A stretch of DNA of 64,000 nucleotides from Gracilimonas mengyeensis. Lineage in GTDB: Bacteria; Bacteroidota; Rhodothermia; Balneolales; Balneolaceae. Each line of letters starts with the position of its first letter. The first letter of the stretch is position 1. The DNA is taken from contig NZ_FXTP01000010.1 in the NCBI RefSeq assembly GCF_900182705.1, forward strand, positions 124,001-188,000, written 5' to 3'. The notes beneath the pieces are model-generated. The model was not told where the DNA came from and made no database searches. It saw only the letters and a list, made by a program, of their open reading frames with translations. This document shows positions 1 through 8,460 of this stretch, in pieces. Both the position numbers and the translations under genes were made by a program.

Positions 1-657
1 CCCTACAAACAGCAAATTATGCAGGTGGTTGGTGTAGTGGCCGCTGCCTTAGTGATTGCTCCTATTTTGAGTTTACTCTTTAACGCGTATGGCCTTGGTG
101 GCGTGTTTCCGCGAGAAGGAATGAATCCCGAAGAGATGCTCACCGCTCCACAGGCTACACTCATGCAATCGGTTGCAGAAGGTGTTTTTGCGAGAAACCT
201 GGAATGGTCGATGATTATTATTGGCGGGCTGATTGCAGTGGCGATCATCATTATGGATGAAATTCTAAAAAGAAAAGGCAGCGAATTCCGTACGCCGGTT
301 CTGGCAGTTGCTGTGGGGATTTACTTGCCGGTTGAGTTATCAGTTCCCATCTTTTTAGGGGGAATGATTGCCTGGGGAGCAGCGAAGGTGGTCAGGAGTC
401 GTGCAGTTGCTAAGGGAGATAATCCCGAAGAAGCCGAGACCAATGCGGAACGTAAGGGACTATTGTTTTCTTCCGGCTTGATTACCGGGGAGGCCTTAAT
501 TGGTATTATTCTGGCGATCCCATTTGCACTCTTTGAAAGCACCGATGCCCTTAGAATTATGCCCGAGGGATTAGGATGGTTAACCAGCTTGTTAGGTGCC
601 GGTGCGGCAGTATGCTTTATGATATGGTTATACAAGGTAGCCGTTAAGAAAGACTAA
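1..657 (+). CDS. OPT family oligopeptide transporter, C-terminal part
   Basis: The 5' end is cut by the window: the frame is open from base 1 and the first Met (base 19) lies inside a hydrophobic helix, so it is not the start. About 218 residues remain, with five or so membrane segments. The stretch RKGLLFSSGLITGEALIGI followed by LAIPFAL is typical of the last helices of OPT/YSL-type transporters, proton-coupled inner-membrane importers of small peptides or metal chelates. The substrate cannot be told from this part. The gene ends at a strong hairpin shared with the convergent amidohydrolase gene. Family call is from motif memory; substrate is unknown. Confidence 0.75.
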   Translation, partial: PYKQQIMQVVGVVAAALVIAPILSLLFNAYGLGGVFPREGMNPEEMLTAPQATLMQSVAEGVFARNLEWSMIIIGGLIAVAIIIMDEILKRKGSEFRTPVLAVAVGIYLPVELSVPIFLGGMIAWGAAKVVRSRAVAKGDNPEEAETNAERKGLLFSSGLITGEALIGIILAIPFALFESTDALRIMPEGLGWLTSLLGAGAAVCFMIWLYKVAVKKD

Positions 658-687
658 CCGCTCTACCTATTTTGATAGTATGGAAAT

Positions 688-724
688 AAAAAGGTTCAGG
701 TGTTTAACTACCTGAACCTTTTTT
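688..724. terminator. bidirectional intrinsic terminator
   Basis: A perfect stem AAGGTTCAGG / CCTGAACCTT (691-700 with 711-720) is extended by A/T pairs on both sides and flanked by a T-run on the plus strand and an A-run that reads as T on the minus strand. It sits between the convergent transporter and amidohydrolase genes and can stop both. Confidence 0.85.
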
Positions 725-751
725 TATACCGTTAATATTTGGGCAGGAGTA

Positions 752-3700
752 TTAGTGCCTTCCAAAGCAGGTGCACTGCAGTCCGGCCGGGGCAATAGGA
801 TTGGCGTGCCAGTCAAAGCGTTTGTCGTAGCCATCACGCTCCCACCAGAAGGGTAGCCGTTCTTGTGGCTGGTTGCCTACTTCATTCATGGTAGTGGCAT
901 CAAATAAGCGCCCGTTAACCATGGTGTACACTACAGAATCAGTGTTGCGGATATTTTCCAACGGGTTCTTATCCAAAACTACCAGATCAGCCAGCTTGCC
1001 TTCTTCTAGGGACCCGATTTCATGATCCATACCCAGGTAATGAGCTCCGTTTATAGTTGCAACGCGGAGAGCTTCCATGTTACTCATGCCACCTTGCTCA
1101 AACATCCAAAGCTCCCAGTGAGCGCCAAGACCCTGTAACTGCCCGTGCGCGCCAAGGTTTACTTTAACGCCGGCATCGGCCAGTTTTTTATCAGATTCGG
1201 CGGTAAGGATGTGCCCATTCTCATATTCTTCATCGGGAATCATCGTGCGGTGGCGGGAACGCGGATCAATCACACTGCGTGGGGTAAAAGTTAGCAGACG
1301 TTCGTTTTCCCACACATTGTTTTTTTGATACCAGTAATATTCGCCGCTCATGCTTCCATAATTCACTACATGAGTTGGCGTGTAGCCGGTTTCACTGGCT
1401 GCCCATAATTCAACCACATCATTATACAGAGGCGCTACCGGAATATTATGCTCGATACCGGTATGACCGTCTAAAATCATACTCATGTTATGAGTGAAGA
1501 AAGAGCCTCCTTCGGGCATCACCATCATTTCCAGTTCTTTGGCTGCTTTGATGATCTGTTGCCGCTGATTTCTTCTGGGTTGATTATAACTCTTCACAGA
1601 AAAAGCACCCCAGGCTTTGGTTCGTTTCAAAGCGAACAGTGCATCATCATAACTATTGATTTCGGTTTTGATGGAACCATCGGCCCCGTACAAAATCACC
1701 CCGGTAGAAAAAACGCGCGGGCCTACCATATTGCCTGCTTTAATGGCTTCGGAGTGGGAGAATATCATCTCAGAGTTGGAAGATGGGTCGTGAACGGTTG
1801 TGACCCCATACGCCAGGTTGGCAAAGTACTCCCATTGCTGTTGAGGACTAATCCCCAAGCGAAAGTTACCCACGTGTGCATGCACATCTACCAGTCCGGG
1901 AATGATGGTTTTGCCACTGGCATCAATGACTTTGGCTCCTTCAGGGATTGTCACATCGGTACCTATGGTAGCAATGCGATTCCCTTCCACCACAATGGTA
2001 CCATTTTCAATTACCGAATCTTCTGCCATAGTGATAATACGGGCATTGGTAAAGGCGATGGTGCCTTCAGGTACATAGCTGGGAAGACTCAACTCAAGGT
2101 TTCTCCCTTGAGAGGGCGGGGTAGGGAGAGAGTCAGGCGCGCCTTCTACAAAAGAGAAAGTATTCTCCAGATCTACGGTAAAATATTCTTCGCCGAGGGT
2201 CCAGTGCAGTTTATCGCTATCTGCTGACCAGTGCATGTGATACCCGGCTTCAGACGAAACTTGTTTTACCGGAACCGATTTAGTGTTAGGATTCAGTTCA
2301 ATGGTTTTTCCTGTTTTCGGGATGGGGGCCAGGTACACTTTATGCAAGTTCGAGAAAGCCATCCATTTTCCATCCGGGCTGGGAGCAAATTCATGCCCGT
2401 AGTTGGATGTGAAGTGGGTACGCTCGTCTTCACCACGCAGGTTTATACTTTTGTATTGTTTCTCAATCGCACCGAATATATACCCTCCGGTTTGATAATA
2501 AATTCGGTTTCCATCAGCGCTGAAGCGTGGAAGGGCTCCTTCATCTGTGATTTGGTTGATGTTGGCTCCGCTGGCATTCATGATGTAAATACCCGGATTT
2601 AGCGTATGCGTAAATCCTTGCTGACCATTGCCGCTTTCTTTACGGAATACAATGTTCTTGCCATCCGGCGAGTAGGAAGGCTCGCGGTAGATGCCTTTCT
2701 GGGAAGTGATTTTCTTTGGAGTGGATGGGTTGGGAGTTTCATTCAATGCTACCGTGTTGATGGCGCCCATATCGGTATCGCTCCAGGAAACATATACGAT
2801 AGATTCCCCGTCAGGAGCAAAGGAAGGTTCGAATTCAAAATGGTCGGAATTGGTCACTCGTTTTGGAGTGCCATCGGGCAGCATCTTGCTCCAGAGTTTT
2901 CCAGCGGCGCTCCAAACCAGGATGCGTCCATCAGGGGAGGTTCGTAACTGCCGAACGGCTTTGACCCGGAATTCCTCCGGCGCTATGTCTTGCTGGTAGC
3001 GAACCGCATCATATATGGTATGGCTGGATTCTACCTCAAATGGAATGACTTCTGCCTGTCCTGTTTCAGTATCAATTTTGTTGATTTTTCCGTTGGCCCA
3101 AACCACTACGTGCCGGTTATCAGGCAGCCAGTTAAAGTTGGTGTAAACTCCAAAAATAGCCCAGGCTTCCTGCTGATCTTTACTCAGGTTATCATACACG
3201 GGCCATTCGCGGCCGGTCTCGAGATCTCGCAAAAACAAAACGGATTTGGTGCGAACACGGCGCACAAAAGCCAATTTTTCCCCATTGGGGGAAATTTGAG
3301 AACGCACCGCACCGCCATTGCCCCCAGTTACGGTTTCGATGTCGCCATCTTCCCGGTCATAGCGTTTGATTGCGTAAATCTGGCTGTTTGGATCTTTGTT
3401 GTACTGGAAATATCCTCCGGGATAAACCGCCTGGCTGTAATATACATACTGTCCGTCGGGAGAAACCCATGGTTCGCCGATGTCTTGCTGTTCGTTTGCC
3501 TTTTCAACCAACTGGATGCCTGCACCTCCACTTTTATGATACATCCAGATTTCCCCGGCGCCTAACGAACGGGTTGAGCTAAAATGCTTTTTAGCGATGA
3601 TGTATTCACCATCCGGTGTCCACACGGCATTATTCAGTAGTCGAAATGATTCTTCTGTAATTTGGGAAGCGTTCTCACCATCGGCATCCATCACCCAAAT

Positions 3701-4030
3701 ATTATCGCCTCCGCCTGCATCGCTGGTAAACAATATTTTTGAACCATCCGGGCTAAAACGGGGTTGCACCTCGTACGCATGGCCGCCACGTAGTAGTTCA
3801 GCTTGACCACCTTCAATAGGCAATTTATAAATATCACCCAAAAGGTCGATAACAATGGTACGGCCATCCGGACTTACATCCAGGTTCATCCAGGTACCTT
3901 CGTCCGTAGTAAAAGAATGCGTGGTGCTGTCTCCCAATTGAGGATTGGAGACGTCCCAGGAGTCACTTTGCCGGGCAGATACCGTGGTTATCATAAAAAG
4001 GAAAGGGAACAAAAAAACGAATAATCTCAT
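752..4030 (-). CDS. secreted TolB-like propeller / amidohydrolase fusion
   Basis: 1092 residues. A signal peptide (residues 1-19, ending VSA-RQ) exports it. Residues about 40-640 hold repeated PD40/TolB beta-propeller blades of the type SPDGxxIxF and FAPDGESIVYVS. Residues about 665-1070 are a metal-dependent amidohydrolase: VHAHVG supplies the HxH metal ligands, and LGAHGQLQGLGAHWELW and DLVVLDKNPL are typical of imidazolonepropionase-like members. These periplasmic fusions are usually annotated amidohydrolase family protein; the substrate is unknown, perhaps a dipeptide or cyclic amide. Start is ATG with the signal peptide directly behind it. It stands alone, divergent from the sensor kinase and convergent with the OPT gene. 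Confidence 0.85.
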   Translation of the reverse strand: MRLFVFLFPFLFMITTVSARQSDSWDVSNPQLGDSTTHSFTTDEGTWMNLDVSPDGRTIVIDLLGDIYKLPIEGGQAELLRGGHAYEVQPRFSPDGSKILFTSDAGGGDNIWVMDADGENASQITEESFRLLNNAVWTPDGEYIIAKKHFSSTRSLGAGEIWMYHKSGGAGIQLVEKANEQQDIGEPWVSPDGQYVYYSQAVYPGGYFQYNKDPNSQIYAIKRYDREDGDIETVTGGNGGAVRSQISPNGEKLAFVRRVRTKSVLFLRDLETGREWPVYDNLSKDQQEAWAIFGVYTNFNWLPDNRHVVVWANGKINKIDTETGQAEVIPFEVESSHTIYDAVRYQQDIAPEEFRVKAVRQLRTSPDGRILVWSAAGKLWSKMLPDGTPKRVTNSDHFEFEPSFAPDGESIVYVSWSDTDMGAINTVALNETPNPSTPKKITSQKGIYREPSYSPDGKNIVFRKESGNGQQGFTHTLNPGIYIMNASGANINQITDEGALPRFSADGNRIYYQTGGYIFGAIEKQYKSINLRGEDERTHFTSNYGHEFAPSPDGKWMAFSNLHKVYLAPIPKTGKTIELNPNTKSVPVKQVSSEAGYHMHWSADSDKLHWTLGEEYFTVDLENTFSFVEGAPDSLPTPPSQGRNLELSLPSYVPEGTIAFTNARIITMAEDSVIENGTIVVEGNRIATIGTDVTIPEGAKVIDASGKTIIPGLVDVHAHVGNFRLGISPQQQWEYFANLAYGVTTVHDPSSNSEMIFSHSEAIKAGNMVGPRVFSTGVILYGADGSIKTEINSYDDALFALKRTKAWGAFSVKSYNQPRRNQRQQIIKAAKELEMMVMPEGGSFFTHNMSMILDGHTGIEHNIPVAPLYNDVVELWAASETGYTPTHVVNYGSMSGEYYWYQKNNVWENERLLTFTPRSVIDPRSRHRTMIPDEEYENGHILTAESDKKLADAGVKVNLGAHGQLQGLGAHWELWMFEQGGMSNMEALRVATINGAHYLGMDHEIGSLEEGKLADLVVLDKNPLENIRNTDSVVYTMVNGRLFDATTMNEVGNQPQERLPFWWERDGYDKRFDWHANPIAPAGLQCTCFGRH

Positions 4031-4195
4031 ATATATCTGTCGTTGCTTTAATTGAGGCTGATTATACTAATTGTGCAGGATAATTGCGGTAATTAGTACC
4101 ATCAGAAAATACCTTTCCAAAATACGTTAGATATTTCTATTATAAATAGTAAAGGTTTCAGTAAAAGAGTTTAAGGGTGTGTAATAGTAGTTATT

Positions 4196-7174
4196 TTGAA
4201 TAGAAGTGCATCAAAAATAGGAATACTTGGGCTGATATTGCTTAGTACGAGCTCAGTTTATGCCCAGAAATTCGACATCAAGCGGTTGTCTACCAACGAA
4301 GGTTTGCCAGCTGGCCAAATCGGATATGTGGTAGAAGACCAGGAAGGCTACATTTGGATGTCATCGTATTACGGGTTAATACGTTATGACGGCATTGATA
4401 TTAAAACCTACACTACGGAAGACGGGCTAAGAAATAATCTTGTTTATCACTTATATGCCGGGGATGATGATCGTATTTGGTTATCTACGGAAGAGGCAGG
4501 CGTGGGGTACTTTTACGAAGATTCTGTCTATTACCCCAAGGAGTTTTCGTTTTTAGATAGTTTGACGGTTACGTATATCTCGCAAGCAGAAAATGGAGAT
4601 TTCTGGTTTTCGACATTTAGCCAAGGAGTTTTTATTTGGGATGGAGACTCTTATACCAATCTAAATGAGGAGAAGGGTCTGCCTTCAAATATCGCCTGGC
4701 ACACTCGTATGGATGATTCCGGGGATACATGGATAGCAACTCAAAGAGGGCTGGCTATATATGATGGGGACTCTCTGCGTGTAGTAGATGAAACCAACGG
4801 GTTGAGTGGCAGGGCAGCTTACAGTTTTGCGGATGACATTGACGGCTCCATTTGGATTTCTACAAGCAAGGGCATTACTAAATTTAAAGACGGTAAGTGG
4901 GAACAAATCACCGAAATTAACGGAAAGCCCCTTGGATATATTTACGATGTGAAAGTAGATTATCAGGGCTTGGTTTGGATTGCCACAGAGCGCTATGGGA
5001 TGTATTGGTACGACGGGGAGGAGTTTACCCATATTGATAAGCAAAACGGTCTGAGCTCCAATTATGTATACACTTTTAATAAAGACCGCAGCGGCAGGAT
5101 CTGGGTAGCTACTGACGAAAACGGGGTAAATATTGTCCGCGATAAACATATTCGTATTTATGACGAGGCAACGCATGTAGATGGGAAATCAGTTAATGTA
5201 TTGTTTGAGCATGGAAAAATGCTGTGGCTGGGAACCGAGAATGGCATAACCAGATTTAGTGAAGACGGCAATTCAACCTACTATAAATTGCCAGACAGTA
5301 TCGCCTCCTATAAAGAAATTTGGGATATAGACAGTTTAGCAAACGGTAACCTGTTGATTCTAAATAGCAATTCGCGCTTATATGAATTTGACGGACGATC
5401 GTTTACGGATTTCAGTAAAGAACATACAATACCGTGGGTTTTTTATAATGATGTTTTGGTTGATGGTAACACGATCTGGCTAGCTTCTGAATCAGGCTTG
5501 GTTAAATATGATCAAGAAAAAGTGACGACTTATGACGAAAATGACGGTCTGGAAGACGATTTCATCAGTTCACTATATAAAGATCACGAAGGGTCAATTT
5601 GGGCCGTTAGTGAGTTTGGGATTAATAAAATTGTAGAAAGTGATTCTATCGTATCCTTTTCTTTTAGTGATGGTATTGCCGGCAGTTCTCTCAATTTAAT
5701 TACCCAATCTCCGGATAATGATTATTGGATTGGATCCAATGAAGGGTTTACTCGCGTGGTGATGGATGAGATAAATAAACCAGTGCGTATTTCAAATTAC
5801 AAACTGGAGGCAGAGTTCCTTCAAGAACCTCAATTTATGCAGTTCGATAATGAGGGTAATCTTTGGTTGGGGACCAGCGGTGGACTCCATTTTTTTAGTG
5901 AGAATATGCTTGATGAACAACAAGAGAGCGAAGAGCTAAACGGGGTGTTCATGCCTTTACAGGATTACGGAAAAGGCATGGAAATGAATTATTTAGCTTC
6001 TCTGCAAGATCATGCCGGAAATATGTGGTTTGGTTCCTATACAAATGGTTTGATAAAATATGAAGCTGGATTTATTCCGAAATTACGGAATGCCCCGGAT
6101 GTATTTATTAAAGAGCTTATTGTTGAAGGAGAGAGCAACAGGAAGAACATCTTGGAAAAAGTACGTCTTCAGCATGATCAGAACCATTTGACGATAAAAT
6201 TCGGAGCGTTTAATTATGAGTATCCGGGAAGAGTATACTACGAGTACCGGTTGAAGGGATTTGATGAAGACTGGCAAATAGAATATGGTAAAAATGAAGT
6301 GAATTACACCAATCTGCCCCCCGGAGACTATGAATTTGAGCTACGGGCCAAAAGCATCGATTCAGATTGGGGGAACCGTGCTTCCCTTGCCGCTTTCCAA
6401 ATAGCAAAACCCTATTGGGAAACCTCTTGGTTCTATCTTTTCATGATATTTTTGTTGGTATTATTGATAGCAGGAGTAATAAAAATCATGCTGGTGTACT
6501 TCGAAAAGAGGAAGCTCAGTTTAGTAGTAGACGAACGTACCAGCCAGCTGATGAAAACTTTGGGAGAGAAAGATGTACTCATTAAAGAAATTCATCACCG
6601 TGTAAAAAATAATTTAGCTGTTGTATCTGGTTTGTTGGATTTACAAAGCTGGCAGATTCAGGATAAACAGGCAAAAGCTGCCATTCAGAACAGTAAGTTG
6701 CGCATACAAACCATGTCCGCTATTCATGAGAAACTGTACCGCAGTGATGATTTAACCAATATTGAGTTTCGAAAATTTGCGGTTGAATTGATTGAACAAA
6801 TTTCAAAGTCACTAACCAGCGGAAATAGAGATATTGAAGTGAACATTGACATTGATCAGGTGGAATTGGACATCCATACGGCTATACCGTGTGGACTTAT
6901 TTTAAATGAGGCGGTGAGTAACAGCTTTGAACATGCATTTCAGCAGAAGAAGTCAGGCGAAGTCAACATCTCTTTTAAAAACGCTGATAAAAATCAGTTT
7001 GAACTGATTGTCCAGGATAATGGTGACGGGATTCCTGAACATATCATACAGGGAGAAAGAAACTCCCTGGGAGTAACCCTTATCCAATCTCTTGCCGAGC
7101 AGGTAGGGGGTAAAGCTGAAATTATAAATAGGAATGGCACCACTATTAAAGTAAACATGCCTAAAAGTGCATAG
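4196..7174 (+). CDS. propeller/Y_Y_Y sensor histidine kinase (HisKA_2 type)
   Basis: 992 residues. The N-terminus is a signal peptide or anchor ending VYA-QKF. Residues about 25-620 are two-component-regulator propeller repeats (IWxST, GLxxNxVY blades), followed by a Y_Y_Y domain near 640-725 (YRLKGFDEDW, NYTNLPPGDYEF), one membrane helix near 745-770 and a short linker. The kinase core follows: EIHHRVKNNLAVVSGLLDLQ is the HisKA_2 phospho-acceptor box, and NEAVSNSFEHAF with DNGDGIPE are ATPase N and G boxes. It thus senses a periplasmic ligand and phosphorylates a separate regulator, which is not adjacent. No ATG exists at the head: the frame opens after a stop at 4172, and TTG at 4196 is the only good start before the signal peptide; its ribosome site is weak. 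Confidence 0.85.
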   Translation: MNRSASKIGILGLILLSTSSVYAQKFDIKRLSTNEGLPAGQIGYVVEDQEGYIWMSSYYGLIRYDGIDIKTYTTEDGLRNNLVYHLYAGDDDRIWLSTEEAGVGYFYEDSVYYPKEFSFLDSLTVTYISQAENGDFWFSTFSQGVFIWDGDSYTNLNEEKGLPSNIAWHTRMDDSGDTWIATQRGLAIYDGDSLRVVDETNGLSGRAAYSFADDIDGSIWISTSKGITKFKDGKWEQITEINGKPLGYIYDVKVDYQGLVWIATERYGMYWYDGEEFTHIDKQNGLSSNYVYTFNKDRSGRIWVATDENGVNIVRDKHIRIYDEATHVDGKSVNVLFEHGKMLWLGTENGITRFSEDGNSTYYKLPDSIASYKEIWDIDSLANGNLLILNSNSRLYEFDGRSFTDFSKEHTIPWVFYNDVLVDGNTIWLASESGLVKYDQEKVTTYDENDGLEDDFISSLYKDHEGSIWAVSEFGINKIVESDSIVSFSFSDGIAGSSLNLITQSPDNDYWIGSNEGFTRVVMDEINKPVRISNYKLEAEFLQEPQFMQFDNEGNLWLGTSGGLHFFSENMLDEQQESEELNGVFMPLQDYGKGMEMNYLASLQDHAGNMWFGSYTNGLIKYEAGFIPKLRNAPDVFIKELIVEGESNRKNILEKVRLQHDQNHLTIKFGAFNYEYPGRVYYEYRLKGFDEDWQIEYGKNEVNYTNLPPGDYEFELRAKSIDSDWGNRASLAAFQIAKPYWETSWFYLFMIFLLVLLIAGVIKIMLVYFEKRKLSLVVDERTSQLMKTLGEKDVLIKEIHHRVKNNLAVVSGLLDLQSWQIQDKQAKAAIQNSKLRIQTMSAIHEKLYRSDDLTNIEFRKFAVELIEQISKSLTSGNRDIEVNIDIDQVELDIHTAIPCGLILNEAVSNSFEHAFQQKKSGEVNISFKNADKNQFELIVQDNGDGIPEHIIQGERNSLGVTLIQSLAEQVGGKAEIINRNGTTIKVNMPKSA

Positions 7175-7182
7175 CCTTTCCT

Positions 7183-7213
7183 AATCCTGAGGAATTCGAT
7201 TCAGGATTTTTCT
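7183..7213 (+). terminator. intrinsic terminator of sensor kinase
   Basis: AATCCTGA (7183-7190) pairs with TCAGGATT (7201-7208) and is followed by a T-rich run. The hairpin lies just behind the kinase stop and overlaps the last codons of the convergent enoyl-CoA hydratase gene. Confidence 0.65.
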
Positions 7214-7968
7214 TTAAACTTTTTGATGAAATTTTTAGTGAAATCGGATAATACCAGTCTCCCGCTGATTTCAGCACGTTGTTCAAGCAACAAGTCCCAA
7301 TCACCAGTGCCTTTCCAAAGTACAGCTTTCAGGTTTTTCATGGCTTCAGGACTGCTTTTTGCTAACTGTTGACCCAGATTTTGAACGGCTTCATCGAGTT
7401 CTTCCGTGGTATCAAAAACTTTATTGAACATTCCCTTTTCTTCGGCAAAATCGGAACCATACCAGTTGGCGGCATCAATGGACATGGCTGAGAAAGCACT
7501 GGTGCCTACCTTACGTTCTACCGCGGGCCCAACCACAAAGGGCCCAATACCCAGAGCTAATTCACTGAGTTTAACAGCAGCATCTGCATGGGCAAAAGTG
7601 TAATCACCGGCTGAGGCAATACCCACACCGCCGCCAACCGTTTTGCCATGAACTCTGACGATAATCAGCTTGGGACAGGTCCGCATGGCGTTTAATACCA
7701 GCGCAAATCCCATAAAGAATTCTTTGCCTGTTTCGTAGTCTTCAATAGCGATGAGTTCATCAAAAGAGGCCCCTGCGCAAAAAGCCCCCTCGCCCCGGCT
7801 TTTGATAATTACCACTCGAATCTCATCATTTTCACCGGCATCGGTAATTGTTTGTGCCAACTCCCGTAGCAATTTTCCAGGCAGAGAATTTCCCTTGGGG
7901 TGATAGAACTCGATGGTTCCAATGTGATTTTCGATGGTAAGGTTTACAGTACCGTTTTGTTCTGACAT
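7201..7968 (-). CDS. enoyl-CoA hydratase/isomerase family protein (possible PaaF role)
   Basis: 255 residues, the usual crotonase length. The oxyanion-hole segments are visible as GEGAFCAGASFDE (near 58-70) and HGKTVGGGVGIASAGDYTFA (near 108-127). It is the last gene of the minus-strand phenylacetate cluster. PaaG is clearly another gene (15980-16759), so this one could be the 2,3-dehydroadipyl-CoA hydratase PaaF, but the sequence is divergent from typical PaaF and that role is inferred from place only. Cytoplasmic. Alternative: an unrelated acyl-CoA hydratase. Confidence 0.75.
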   Translation of the reverse strand: MSEQNGTVNLTIENHIGTIEFYHPKGNSLPGKLLRELAQTITDAGENDEIRVVIIKSRGEGAFCAGASFDELIAIEDYETGKEFFMGFALVLNAMRTCPKLIIVRVHGKTVGGGVGIASAGDYTFAHADAAVKLSELALGIGPFVVGPAVERKVGTSAFSAMSIDAANWYGSDFAEEKGMFNKVFDTTEELDEAVQNLGQQLAKSSPEAMKNLKAVLWKGTGDWDLLLEQRAEISGRLVLSDFTKNFIKKFKEKS

Positions 7969-8017
7969 GTTTGTATGTTGATTAATTTGGACAATAGAAT
8001 TTAAAAGAATTCAGAAC

Positions 8018-8395
8018 TCAGGATTCTGAATTCAGAATGGCCTTGTAATAACCGTCCAGCAGGCGGCTTACTTCTTCCAAAAGATCATTCAATTGTTTTG
8101 AGTTACCATAGCTTAGATCTTTAGCAAGGATGATGTAATATCTGCATTCCTCTAAACTGCCATGCGAGATATTCAAAAATCGCATAGTATCCTTTGGACT
8201 GCGTTTTTTGAATCCTTCAGCGATGTTTGCAGGAATGGACACAGCTGCTCGTCTAAATTGAGAGCTCAATCCATAGAGTTCATATTTAGGAAAACTTTGG
8301 GTGTACTTATAAGTGTTTAGTACAAATTGATGGGCTTTTTGCCACACGATTAAATCCTGGAAGGTTTTAGCTGGTTTTCTCATTGTTTTCAACAT
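8018..8395 (-). CDS. four-helix bundle protein (S23 / IVP family)
   Basis: 125 residues with the hallmarks of the family first seen in 23S rRNA intervening sequences: FQDLIVWQKAH at the head, RRAAVSIPANIAEG in the second helix and GSLEECRYYIILAKDL in the third. The family forms pentameric helical bundles; its cellular role is unsettled. Start is ATG 8395 (a second ATG is at 8383). The C-terminus ILNSES is encoded by the degenerate word repeat GAATTCAGAATCC that also lies outside the gene on both sides, which suggests that the gene and the words travelled together. It interrupts the phenylacetate cluster between paaZ and an enoyl-CoA hydratase. Confidence 0.8.
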   Translation of the reverse strand: MLKTMRKPAKTFQDLIVWQKAHQFVLNTYKYTQSFPKYELYGLSSQFRRAAVSIPANIAEGFKKRSPKDTMRFLNISHGSLEECRYYIILAKDLSYGNSKQLNDLLEEVSRLLDGYYKAILNSES

Positions 8396-8460
8396 TTAAT
8401 TCTGATTTCTGAATTCTTTCATAGTAAGAGCAATGAAACCAGAAAGCCTTACAAAATTTC

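Noticed and set aside
1490-2602. Long plus-strand frames opposite the amidohydrolase gene
   Set aside because: They lie fully antisense to a well-supported gene and show no family features; they are shadows of its codon use.
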